A stretch of 64,000 bases of DNA. Source: RYN-230 sp963782185. GTDB taxonomy: Bacteria > Actinomycetota > Actinomycetes > Streptosporangiales > Streptosporangiaceae. Numbering within the stretch: position 1 is the stretch's first letter; every line of letters begins with the position of its first letter. The stretch covers positions 372,001 to 436,000 of the forward strand of contig CAWAJB010000019.1 in assembly GCA_963782185.1 (NCBI GenBank). Reading direction: 5' to 3'. Shown one piece after another: positions 52,434 to 60,417 of this stretch. The position numbers were made by a program, and so were the translations under genes. The notes beneath the pieces were generated by a model. The model was not told where the DNA came from and made no database searches. It worked only from the letters and a program-made list of their open reading frames with translations.

Positions 52434-53255
52434 ATGAGCGGGCGGCAGGGTCGGAGTTACTCCCAGGCGTGGCGGAACGGCACCAAGGTCGTTCTCCCCC
52501 CGCTGATCAAGTCGGTGATGAAGCGGGACTGGGAGGGCTACCAGCACTTCCCCCGCGAGGGCGGGATGATCGTGGCCGCGAACCACCTGTCGTACGCGGA
52601 CTGGCCCGCGATGTCCCTGTTCGTGCACGAGGCAGGCCGCTACCCGGCGTTCATGATCAAATCGTCGGCGTTCGACGTGAAGCTCGTCGGGCCGTTCCTG
52701 CGGGTCCTCGGCCAGCTGCCGGTGCGCCGGGGGGAAGCCGACGCGGCGAACGTGCTGAAGGTCGCCGAGCAGGCCCTGGCCGATGGCGAGTGCGTGATCA
52801 TCTACCCTGAGGGCACCGCCACCCGCGACCCGGACAAGTGGCCGATGGTGGCCAAGACCGGGGTGGCGCGGCTGGCCCTGGCCTCGGGCGTGCCGGTGGT
52901 GCCGGTCGCCCAGTGGGGGGCGCAGGACATCCTCCCTTACGGCGAGTTCAAGCCCCATGCGGTGCCGCGCAAGCTGGTCCGGATGCTGGCCGGGCCGCCC
53001 GTGGACCTGAGTGACTACGAGGGGAAGCCCCTGACCCGGGACGTGCTGCGCGGGGCCACGAACGCCATCATGGGCGACATCGCGGACCTGCTCGCGGAGC
53101 TGCGCGGCGGGCAGCCGCCGGCCACCCCCTACCACCCGGCCGTGGCCCGCCGCGCCGCACGCCAGGCCGCCCGGGAAGAGGGCGCGCCCGCGGGGCAGGA
53201 TCCCGCCACGCAGCCGGCGGCCGGCGGTGACCCCCGCGAGGCGACGCCGACGTGA
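52434..53255 (+). CDS. plsC: 1-acylglycerol-3-phosphate acyltransferase family protein (273 aa)
   Basis: Membrane-associated acyltransferase that adds the second acyl chain to lysophosphatidic acid. The NHx4D catalytic box is NHLSYAD and the PEGT box is IIYPEGTATR. The N-terminal ~30 residues are non-conserved and the C-terminus is a basic/Ala-rich tail. Start taken at ATG 52434; a GTG three codons earlier is possible. Its stop overlaps the gpsA GTG, joining both in glycerophospholipid synthesis. Confidence 0.9.
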   Translation: MSGRQGRSYSQAWRNGTKVVLPPLIKSVMKRDWEGYQHFPREGGMIVAANHLSYADWPAMSLFVHEAGRYPAFMIKSSAFDVKLVGPFLRVLGQLPVRRGEADAANVLKVAEQALADGECVIIYPEGTATRDPDKWPMVAKTGVARLALASGVPVVPVAQWGAQDILPYGEFKPHAVPRKLVRMLAGPPVDLSDYEGKPLTRDVLRGATNAIMGDIADLLAELRGGQPPATPYHPAVARRAARQAAREEGAPAGQDPATQPAAGGDPREATPT

Positions 53256-54256
53256 GCGCGGCGGTCATGGGTGCCGGCATGTGGGGCACCACGTTCGCCA
53301 AGGTGCTATGCGACGCGGGCACCCCGGTGAGGCTGTGGGGCCGCCGGCCGGACCTGGTCGCGACGGTCAACTCGCGGCACGAGAACCCGGACTATCTCCC
53401 GGGCATCACGCTGCCGGCGGAGCTGACCGCCAGCGCCGAAGCGACGCGGGTGCTGGACGGCGCGGACCTGGTCGTGCTGGCCGTGCCCGCCCAGACGCTG
53501 CGCCATCATCTCGGTGCCTGGCGTGACCTGCTGCCTCCCGGCGCGGCCTTCGTCAGCCTGATGAAGGGGATCGAGCTCGGCACCCGTCAGCGGATGAGTG
53601 AGGTGATCGCGGAGGTGACGGGGGCGGGCCCGGACCGGATCGCGGTCATCTCCGGGCCGAACCTGGCCCGGGAGATCGCGGAGCGCCAGCACGCCGCCAC
53701 CGTCGTGGCCTGCGCGGACGACACGCTGGCCAAGCGGCTCCAGCAGGACTGCCACACCGCATACTTCCGGCCCTACACCAATCCGGACGTGATCGGCTGC
53801 GAGCTGGGCGGTGCGGTCAAGAACGTGATCGCGCTCGGGGTCGGAATCGCGGTCGGCATGGGCTGCGGCGACAACACCCGGGCCACCCTGATCACCCGCG
53901 GGCTGGCCGAGATGACCCGCCTCGGCGCGGCTCTCGGCGCGGACCAGCACACGTTCGCGGGCCTGGCCGGCCTCGGTGACCTGGTCGCGACCTGCAGTTC
54001 CCCGCTGTCGCGGAACCGGACGTTCGGCGAACTGCTGGGCCGGGGCATGGCGCTGGCCGACGTGGCCGCGGTGACCACCCAGGTCGCCGAGGGCGCCAAG
54101 TCGGCGGAGCCGATCCTGGAGCTGGCCCGGGCCCACGGGGTGGAAATGCCCATCACCGAGGTGGTGGTGGGGGTGATCCACGGCCGGATCACCGTCGATC
54201 AGGCCGCGATGCTGCTCACCTCGCGCTCGGCTAAACCGGAGCGTTATGGCGTCTGA
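53252..54256 (+). CDS. gpsA: Glycerol-3-phosphate dehydrogenase [NAD(P)+] (334 aa)
   Basis: Produces sn-glycerol-3-phosphate for phospholipids. Rossmann GxGxxG in AAVMGAGMWGTTFAKVL, PGITLP, ISGPNLAREIA, catalytic Lys in CELGGAVKNVIALGVGIAVG and the conserved LAGLGDLVATCSSPLSRNR. GTG start overlaps the plsC stop (GTGA). Its end overlaps the next reading frame by 11 bp. Confidence 0.97.
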   Translation: MSAAVMGAGMWGTTFAKVLCDAGTPVRLWGRRPDLVATVNSRHENPDYLPGITLPAELTASAEATRVLDGADLVVLAVPAQTLRHHLGAWRDLLPPGAAFVSLMKGIELGTRQRMSEVIAEVTGAGPDRIAVISGPNLAREIAERQHAATVVACADDTLAKRLQQDCHTAYFRPYTNPDVIGCELGGAVKNVIALGVGIAVGMGCGDNTRATLITRGLAEMTRLGAALGADQHTFAGLAGLGDLVATCSSPLSRNRTFGELLGRGMALADVAAVTTQVAEGAKSAEPILELARAHGVEMPITEVVVGVIHGRITVDQAAMLLTSRSAKPERYGV

Positions 54257-55262
54257 CCAGCCGCAGCCCAGCGGGCCGCGAGGCGGGGACCAGCCACAGC
54301 CCAGCCCGCCGCGAGGCGAGAACACCCGCGCGGTACACCTGCCGCCGGCGCCGGTCCCGGCGCAGCAGCCACTGGGCACGCCGGTCTACCGGACCGCGGC
54401 CTTCGCCTTCTCCTCCAGCGCCGAGTACGCGGCGCTGCTGAACGGGCAGACAGCGGGCTACAGCTACAGCCGGATCGACAACCCCACCGCGGACGCGTTC
54501 GCCACCGCGGTGGCGACGCTGGAGGGCCAGCACGTGGCCGGGCCGGTCGTGGCCCAGGCTTTCTCCTCCGGGATGGCCGCGATCAGCGCCGTCTTCTGGA
54601 CCTTCACCGGGGCGGGCGCCCACGTGGTCGCGCCGGCCGCCGTGTACGGGGGGACCTACGGGTTCCTGCGCGACGTGGCGGCCCGGTTCGGCGTGCGGGC
54701 CGATTTCGTGGACGTGACCGACCCCGGTCAGGTGCGCGCGGCGATGCGGCCGGAGACCCGGATCGTGTACGCGGAAACCCTGGCCAACCCGACGACGGCC
54801 GTGGCCGACCTGCCCGCCCTGGCCGGGATCGCGCACCGCCAGGGAGCGCTGCTCGTGGTGGACTCCACCCTGGCGCCCCCGGTGGTCTGCCGGCCGCTGG
54901 AGCACGGCGCGGATCTCGTGCTGCATTCGGCGACGAAGTACCTGGGCGGGCACTCGGACACGACCGGCGGGACCGGAGGGCACCCGGTTCGGCGCGATCG
55001 TCACCGTGACCCCGCATGGCGGCCGGCAGGCCGGGTACGAACTCGCGGACCGGCTCCGCGTCGGCCGGGTGGCGACCTCACTGGGCGGCACGCACACCCT
55101 GGTCAGCCATGTGGCGTCCACGACCCACCGGCAATTCGACGACGCCGCCCTCGCCGCTGCGGGGATAGACCCCGGAGCGGTACGGTTCTCCATCGGGCTG
55201 GAGGACGGCGAGGACCTGATCGCGGACGTGCACCAGGCCTTGGACGCGCTCAGCGGTGCTAG
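54246..55262 (+). pseudogene. Cystathionine gamma-lyase-like PLP enzyme, internally deleted and frameshifted
   Basis: Codons up to ~54975 give a good Cys/Met-metabolism PLP enzyme: TPVYRTAAFAFSSSAEYAAL, YSYSRIDNPTADAF, SSGMAAISAVF and the PLP-lysine motif HSATKYLGGHSDTTGGT. Normally ~90-100 more residues follow before FGAIVTV. Here the text jumps straight to that segment and out of frame. The +1 frame (from ~54977) reads TRFGAIVTVTPHGGRQAGYE ... TSLGGTHTLVSHVASTTHRQ ... LEDGEDLIADVHQALDAL. So an internal segment is lost and the reading frame broken. Starts inside the gpsA end. No active enzyme is expected unless the assembly is wrong. Confidence 0.8.
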
Positions 55263-55426
55263 CCCGGGGGGACGACCCCCCGCTGTACCTCCCCGGGGGA
55301 CTACCCCCGGAGCCCCCGGCCCCCGCGATTCGCCGGGTCGGCGAGGACACGCCTCCGGCGCGCCTCCCCTCCCCGGCGAGGGCCGGGCGGGAACAGAGAC
55401 CTCGGCAAGACCAGAGAGGAGCGGGC

Positions 55427-56614
55427 GTGAACTCAGAACGCAAGATCCGCGTTGCGGTCGTGTTTGGCGGCCGGGGCCCGGAGCACGCGATCTCGTGCGC
55501 GAGCGGCGGGACGGTGCTGGCCTGCATCGACCGGGACCGCTACGACGTCGTCCCGATCGGGATCCTGCCCGACGGCCGGTGGGTGCTGACCGCGGACGAG
55601 CCCGGGCGGCTGGCCATCACCGGCGGCCAGCTGCCGTCGGTCGAGGCGGTCGCCGAGCCCGGCGGTCAGGTGCTGCCGTGGACCGCCGGGGGCGGCCAGG
55701 AAGCCGGCGCGCTGACCACCGCCGACCCCGGGGCCATCCCCGGGGAGCTGGGCGAGGTGGACGTGGTCCTGCCCATGCTGCACGGCCCGTTCGGTGAGGA
55801 CGGCACGATGCAGGGCCTGCTGGAGATGGCGGGCGTCCGCTACGTCGGTGCGGGCGTCCTGGCCAGCGCGGTCAGCATGGACAAGGAGTACATGAAGCTG
55901 ATCTTCAAGGCGAAGGGGCTCCCGGTGGGCCCGTTCGTCGTGGTCGGTGACCGGGACTGGCCCGAGGCGGAGATCAGCGGTGCCGCCGGGGTGGCCGCGG
56001 CCACCGCGGCGCCTGCGGAGGCTGAACGCAAGCGGGTGCTGGACGCGATCGCGGAGCTGGGCTGGCCGGTGTTCGTCAAGCCGGCCCGCGGCGGGTCCAG
56101 CATCGGCACGTCACGGGCGGATGACCTGGCCGGACTGTACGCGGCGATCGGGACCGCCCGGCGCTACGACCGCAAGATCCTGGTGGAGAAGGCCATCGCC
56201 GGGCGGGAGATCGAGTGCGCCGTGCTGGAGGGGCTGGACGGTGCGCCGCCCGACACCAGCATGCCCGGGCAGCTCATGGTGGACGGTGGCGAGGAGTTCT
56301 TCGACTTCGAGGCCAAGTACCTGGACGACGCGAACCAGATGGCGATCCCCGCCCCGATTCCCGCCGAGCGCCTGGAGGAGGTGCGGCGCCTGGCCGCCGC
56401 CGCGTTCGAGGCGGTGTCGTGCGAGGGGCTGGCCCGGGTGGACTTCTTCTACACGCCGGACGGCGAGATCCTGCTCAACGAGATCAACACGATGCCCGGG
56501 ATGACCGCGGCCTCGTACTTTCCGAAAATGTGGGCGGCCGGCGGGTTCTCGTTGCGGGAACTTATTGACCGCCTGATCACCACGGCCCTGAGCAAGCCGC
56601 CGGGCCTGCGGTAA
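55427..56614 (+). CDS. ddl: D-alanine--D-alanine ligase (395 aa)
   Basis: Forms the D-Ala-D-Ala dipeptide of peptidoglycan. N-terminal VAVVFGGRGPEHAISCASGG, substrate region MLHGPFGEDGTMQGLLEMAG, ATP-grasp motifs (VFVKPARGGSSIGTSRADD, EIECAVLEG) and metal site LLNEINTMPGMTAASYFPKM. About 25 residues longer than usual owing to an Ala/Pro-rich insert after VVVGDRDWPE. The GTG at 55427 has GAGAGGAG upstream; longer frames run through the damaged gene before it. Confidence 0.96.
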   Translation: MNSERKIRVAVVFGGRGPEHAISCASGGTVLACIDRDRYDVVPIGILPDGRWVLTADEPGRLAITGGQLPSVEAVAEPGGQVLPWTAGGGQEAGALTTADPGAIPGELGEVDVVLPMLHGPFGEDGTMQGLLEMAGVRYVGAGVLASAVSMDKEYMKLIFKAKGLPVGPFVVVGDRDWPEAEISGAAGVAAATAAPAEAERKRVLDAIAELGWPVFVKPARGGSSIGTSRADDLAGLYAAIGTARRYDRKILVEKAIAGREIECAVLEGLDGAPPDTSMPGQLMVDGGEEFFDFEAKYLDDANQMAIPAPIPAERLEEVRRLAAAAFEAVSCEGLARVDFFYTPDGEILLNEINTMPGMTAASYFPKMWAAGGFSLRELIDRLITTALSKPPGLR

Positions 56615-56644
56615 GCGGGCGCGGCCGCCGGCGCTGCCCCAGAC

Positions 56645-56692
56645 ATGATCATGGGATCGGCGGAGCCGGAGCCACGCCAATCCCATGATCAT
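56645..56692. terminator. Palindrome with TGATCATGGG core between convergent ddl and hup
   Basis: Arm 56645-56662 (ATGATCATGGGATCGGCG) pairs with 56675-56692, one mismatch, 12-nt loop. Position between convergent genes, 31 bp after ddl and 17 bp before the hup stop, suits a shared bidirectional terminator, although no T-run is present. Same core as the element at 35203-35252. Confidence 0.7.
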
Positions 56693-56708
56693 CAACTCAC
56701 GGCCGGAT

Positions 56709-57011
56709 TCAGCGCTTCTTCGCGGCCGCGACCTTCTTCTCGCCGTTCACGACCGCCTTGAAGTCGGCGCCGGGCCGGAACTTGGGCACGGACGACTTGG
56801 CCACCTTGATGGTGGCTCCGGTGGCCGGGTTGCGGGCGGTGCGGGCCGGGCGGACGGCCTTTTCGAAGACGCCGAACCCGGTAATCGCGACTTTGTCACC
56901 CTTGGCGACGGTGTACTGAATGGTATCCAGCACCGCGTTAACGGCCTCGGTCGCGGTCTTCTTGTCCCCCAGCCGGCCGGAGATCGCATCGATCAGGTCA
57001 CGCTTGTTCAT
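56709..57011 (-). CDS. hup: HU-family DNA-binding protein (100 aa)
   Basis: Nucleoid protein: MNKRDLIDAISGRLGDKKTA, TGFGVFEKAVRPARTARNPATG (beta-arm with the Pro that bends DNA) and SVPKFRPGADFKAVV. It ends in a short Lys/Ala tail, the form without the long basic tail of mycobacterial HupB. Single gene with its own leader. Confidence 0.96.
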   Translation of the reverse strand: MNKRDLIDAISGRLGDKKTATEAVNAVLDTIQYTVAKGDKVAITGFGVFEKAVRPARTARNPATGATIKVAKSSVPKFRPGADFKAVVNGEKKVAAAKKR

Positions 57012-57084
57012 GAATCACTCCTGCGGTTCCCCCACGGGAGGTCGCGCGGACAGGGAGCCGTAGCCGCGACCTCTGACCTGCCTG

Positions 57085-57113
57085 AAATTAGGCGATCCAG
57101 CGCTGGCGCACAA
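57085..57113 (-). promoter_or_regulatory. Candidate sigma-70-type promoter of hup
   Basis: On the minus strand TTGTGC (57113-57108) and TAATTT (57090-57085) are separated by exactly 17 bp, ~75 bp upstream of the hup ATG, in a local drop of GC. Matches are partial (TTGnnn, TAnnnT). Confidence 0.35.
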
Positions 57114-57180
57114 TCACCCCAGCGTAAAATCCCGGCGTGTCGGCCTCGAGACGCCCGAATTTCCTGTCCTGCGGGGACTT

Positions 57181-57795
57181 TCAGGCCACCGCGTCGGCCA
57201 TGGGCAGCCAGTGCGGCCGGAGCTCCTCGAAACTGGAGATCTCATCTGCATAACGCAGGGTGAGCGAGATGTCATCCAGTCCTTCTATCAGGCGCCACCG
57301 GGTGTAATCGTCGATATCGAATGGTGCACTGAGTTCCACCGGGCCGCCGGGAGCGGCTGCGCGCACTTCACGGGCAACCAGATCCACGGTGATCTCGGTA
57401 TCCGGGGTTATCTCGAGAGCGTCCTGCAATGACTCAGCGAATTCCGGGGAAACGCGAACCGGGAGCAGGCCGGCTTTTGTCGCATTGTTGCGGAATATGT
57501 CGCCGAAGCGCGCGGAGACGACGGCCCGGAAACCGTAATCGCCGAGCGCCCAGACCGCGTGCTCGCGGGATGACCCGATCCCGAAATCGGGGCCGGCCAC
57601 GAGGATCGTCGCGCCGTCGGCGGCGGGCTGGTTGAGGATGAACTCGGGATCTGCCCGCCAGGCCGCGAACAGGCCGTCGGCGAACCCGATGCGGCTGACC
57701 CGCTTCAGGTACTCAGCCGGGATGATCTGGTCGGTGTCGACATTGCTCCGGCGCAGCGGGATCGCGCGGCCGGTGTGCGTGGTGAAAGGCTCCAT
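57181..57795 (-). CDS. leuD: 3-isopropylmalate dehydratase small subunit (204 aa)
   Basis: Swivelling domain of the leucine-pathway isomerase. MEPFTTHTGRAIPLRRSNVD, then DTDQIIPAEYLKRV, GPDFGIGSSREHAVWAL and FGDIFRNNATKAGLLPV. Length normal; ends with a short tail after EELRPHWLPMADAVA. Follows leuC by ~19 bp and shares its promoter. Confidence 0.97.
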   Translation of the reverse strand: MEPFTTHTGRAIPLRRSNVDTDQIIPAEYLKRVSRIGFADGLFAAWRADPEFILNQPAADGATILVAGPDFGIGSSREHAVWALGDYGFRAVVSARFGDIFRNNATKAGLLPVRVSPEFAESLQDALEITPDTEITVDLVAREVRAAAPGGPVELSAPFDIDDYTRWRLIEGLDDISLTLRYADEISSFEELRPHWLPMADAVA

Positions 57796-57814
57796 GGTCG
57801 GTTGTCCCTCCCGG

Positions 57815-59242
57815 TCAGAGGTCGGCGGGGGCGGTGAGGCGGCCGGTGACCGCGGTGGCCGCGGCCACCTGCGGTGACACCAGGTGGGTGCGCGAGCCCT
57901 TGCCCTGGCGGCCTTCGAAGTTGCGGTTGGAGGTGGACGCGCTGCGCTCCCCCGGCGCCATCGTGTCCGGGTTCATCCCCAGGCACATGGAACAGCCCGC
58001 GGAGCGCCACTGCGCGCCCGCGGCGGTGAAGACCTCGTCCAGGCCCTCCCGCTCGGCCGCCGCCTTGACGTCCATCGAGCCGGGCACGACCAGCATCCGC
58101 ACCCCATCGGCGATCTTCTTGCCGCGGAGCACGCCGGCCGCGGCCCGCAGGTCCTCCAGCCGGCCGTTGGTGCACGAGCCGACGAACACCGTGTTGACCT
58201 CGATGTCGCGCAGCGGCGTGCCCGGGGTCAGCCCCATGTAGGTCAGCGCGCGCAGCGCCGAGGCCCGGGCCCCGGCGTCCTCCATCGCGTCCGGGTCGGG
58301 CACGGACGAGGTGAGCGGGGCGGCCTGGCCCGGGTTGGTGCCCCAGGTCACGAACGGGGTCAGGGCGGCCGCGTCCAGCGTGACCTCCTGGTCGAACGTG
58401 GCGCCGGCGTCGGTCGGCAGCGAGCGCCAGTAGTCCAGCGCCGCCTCCCAGTCGGCGCCGCGCGGCGCGTGCGCGCGGCCTTCGAGGTAGCTGAACGTCG
58501 TGTCGTCCGGGGCGATGAGCCCGGCCCGGGCGCCCGCCTCGATCGACATGTTGCAGACCGTCAGCCGGCCCGCCATGGACAGGTTGCGGACGGCGTCACC
58601 GCGGTACTCGATGACGTGGCCCACCCCGCCGCCGGTGCCGATCTTCGCTATCACGGCCAGGATCAGGTCCTTGGCGGTCACCCCGTAGGGCAGTTCACCG
58701 GCCACGTTCACCGCCATCTGGGCGGGGGGCTGCTGCGGCAGCGTCTGGGTGGCCAGCACATGCTCGACCTCGCTGGTGCCGATGCCGAAGGCGAGCGCGC
58801 CGAGGGCGCCGTGCGTGCTGGTGTGGGAATCACCGCAGACGATCGTCATGCCGGGCTGGGTCAGCCCCTGCTGCGGGCTGATCACGTGCACGATGCCCTG
58901 CCCGGCGTCGCCCATCGGGAACAGCCGGATGCCGAATTCGGCACAGTTCTTGCGCAGGGTCTCGACCTGGACCCGGGAGACCGGGTCGGTCACCGGGCTG
59001 CCCGGGCCGACGAGCGGCAGTCCCGGGCCGGATACGCCCAGCGTCGGGACGTTGTGGTCCTCGGTCGCGACGGTCAGGTCGGGCCGGCGCACGCCGCGCC
59101 CGGCCAGCCGGAGGCCGTCGAACGCCTGCGGGCTGGTGACCTCGTGGATGAGGTGGAGATCGATGTACAGCAGGTCGGGCTCACCGTCGGCGCGGTGCAC
59201 GACGTGCGAATCCCAGATCTTCTGCGCGAGCGTACGTCCCAT
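57815..59242 (-). CDS. leuC: 3-isopropylmalate dehydratase large subunit (475 aa)
   Basis: [4Fe-4S] enzyme converting 2- to 3-isopropylmalate. N-terminus MGRTLAQKIWDSHVVH, FGIGTSEVEHVLATQTLPQ, and cluster ligands in VFVGSCTNGRLEDL and CSMCLGMNPDTMAPGERSAS. Full-length, with GRQGKGSRTHLVSP near the end. Divergent from ndgR with ~170 bp between starts, the arrangement used for NdgR control in Streptomyces. Confidence 0.97.
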   Translation of the reverse strand: MGRTLAQKIWDSHVVHRADGEPDLLYIDLHLIHEVTSPQAFDGLRLAGRGVRRPDLTVATEDHNVPTLGVSGPGLPLVGPGSPVTDPVSRVQVETLRKNCAEFGIRLFPMGDAGQGIVHVISPQQGLTQPGMTIVCGDSHTSTHGALGALAFGIGTSEVEHVLATQTLPQQPPAQMAVNVAGELPYGVTAKDLILAVIAKIGTGGGVGHVIEYRGDAVRNLSMAGRLTVCNMSIEAGARAGLIAPDDTTFSYLEGRAHAPRGADWEAALDYWRSLPTDAGATFDQEVTLDAAALTPFVTWGTNPGQAAPLTSSVPDPDAMEDAGARASALRALTYMGLTPGTPLRDIEVNTVFVGSCTNGRLEDLRAAAGVLRGKKIADGVRMLVVPGSMDVKAAAEREGLDEVFTAAGAQWRSAGCSMCLGMNPDTMAPGERSASTSNRNFEGRQGKGSRTHLVSPQVAAATAVTGRLTAPADL

Positions 59243-59383
59243 GCGTGAACCCCTTTCAGCGGGCGCCTCGTCGCGGTCCGTCCAGCTGGGGCCCCTCGTC
59301 CTGCGGGTGGACCCCGGGCACAGCCGCGAGTGCTGGCCCGAGTCTCACCCCCGTGTCATCCCGAGGGGCCCGATCCCGATTTG

Positions 59384-59402
59384 CGTCTCGCATTCCGAGA
59401 CG
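59384..59402. promoter_or_regulatory. Candidate NdgR/IclR operator between leuC and ndgR
   Basis: CGTCTCG-CATTC-CGAGACG, a perfect 7-bp inverted repeat with 5-bp centre, ends 13 bp before the ndgR ATG. IclR-type regulators bind such dyads, and NdgR-like proteins are known to bind the leuC-ndgR intergenic region. The exact match to a published site was not checked. Confidence 0.5.
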
Positions 59403-59415
59403 GCAATATCGGACC

Positions 59416-60132
59416 ATGGACAACTCTAGCGGAGTCGGCGTGCTGGACAAGACGGCGGCCGTGCTGACCGCCCTCGAGTCGGGGCCGGCCTCGCTCGCCC
59501 AGCTGGTCCAGGCCACCGGCCTGGCCCGGCCGACCGCGCACCGGATCGCGGTCGCCCTGGAACGGCACCGGCTGCTGGCCAGGGACGTCCAGGGCCGGTT
59601 CATCCTGGGCCCGCGGATCACCGAGCTGGCCACCGCCGCGGGCGAGGACCGGTTGCTGGCCGTGGCCCAGCCGGTCCTGATCGCGCTGCGCGATCTCACC
59701 GGGGAGAGCGCGCAGCTCTACCGGCGCCAGGCGGACAGCCGGATCTGCGTGGCCGCCGCGGAACGCGCCACCGGGCTCCGCGACACCGTCCCGGTCGGGA
59801 CGCCGCTGCCGATGACCGCCGGGTCTGCCGCCCAGGTGCTGCTGGCCTGGGAGGAGCCCGAGCGGCTGCACCGCGGGCTGCGCGGCGCCAGGTTCAGCGC
59901 CGCCTCCCTGGCCCAGGTGCGCCGGCGGGGCTGGGCGGCCAGCGTGGCCGAACGCGAGCCCGGGGTCGCCTCGGTCTCCGCCCCGGTCCGGGGCCAGGGC
60001 GGCAAGGTCATCGCGGCGGTCTCGGTCTCGGGCCCGATCGAGCGGCTGACCCGCTCGCCGGGCCGGCTGCACGCCAATGCCGTGGTCACCGCGGGCGACC
60101 GCATCACCAACGCGCTCCGCCGGGCCAGCTAG
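59416..60132 (+). CDS. ndgR: IclR-family regulator NdgR/AreB-type (238 aa)
   Basis: N-terminal winged helix (GVLDKTAAVLTALESGPASL, ATGLARPTAHRIAVAL) and IclR effector domain (DTVPVGTPLPMTAGSAAQVL, REPGVASVSAPVRGQGGK). Sequence and divergent position to leuCD match Streptomyces NdgR, which responds to amino acids and controls leucine and secondary metabolism. ATG at 59416 gives MDNSSGVGVLDK; longer frames cross into leuC's promoter. The stop is followed by copies of its terminal sequence. Confidence 0.94.
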   Translation: MDNSSGVGVLDKTAAVLTALESGPASLAQLVQATGLARPTAHRIAVALERHRLLARDVQGRFILGPRITELATAAGEDRLLAVAQPVLIALRDLTGESAQLYRRQADSRICVAAAERATGLRDTVPVGTPLPMTAGSAAQVLLAWEEPERLHRGLRGARFSAASLAQVRRRGWAASVAEREPGVASVSAPVRGQGGKVIAAVSVSGPIERLTRSPGRLHANAVVTAGDRITNALRRAS

Positions 60133-60210
60133 CTCCCCGGCCGGGCCAGGCACCCCCGGCCGGGCCAGCCAACTCCCCGGCCGGGCCAGGCACCCCCCCG
60201 GGCCGGGCCA
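60121..60210 (+). repeat. Repeats of the ndgR terminal sequence (about 40-bp unit, 2+ copies)
   Basis: CGGGCCAG, the sequence of the last ndgR codons, recurs at 60121, 60142, 60161, 60182 and 60204, forming an alternating 21/19-bp pattern with CTCCCCGG and CACCCCCGG blocks. The gene's stop (TAG 60130-60132) lies in the first copy. Confidence 0.8.
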
Positions 60211-60417
60211 GCTGATCCCTCCGACCCACCGCCACCGCGCTCTCCAGGGAGGGGGAGTATGGAGGTCAGGTGTTCGGCTGATACTGGAGCCGGAGGGTGA
60301 TCTTGTGCGATCATGCCCGAAGGTCCCCCGTGCGGCGGGACGGTGGCCTCTGACCGCCGAGTCGCATGCGGACGAGGCTGCTTTCTGACCACGCCACTAC
60401 ATCGTGAGGTCTCGTCC
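60211..60417. other. Intergenic region upstream of the pnt operon
   Basis: No gene. The part 60240-60330 (GGGAGTATGGAGGTCAGG, TTGTGCGATCATG) is AT-richer than its surroundings and probably holds the pnt promoter; no exact -35/-10 pair is claimed. Confidence 0.4.
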
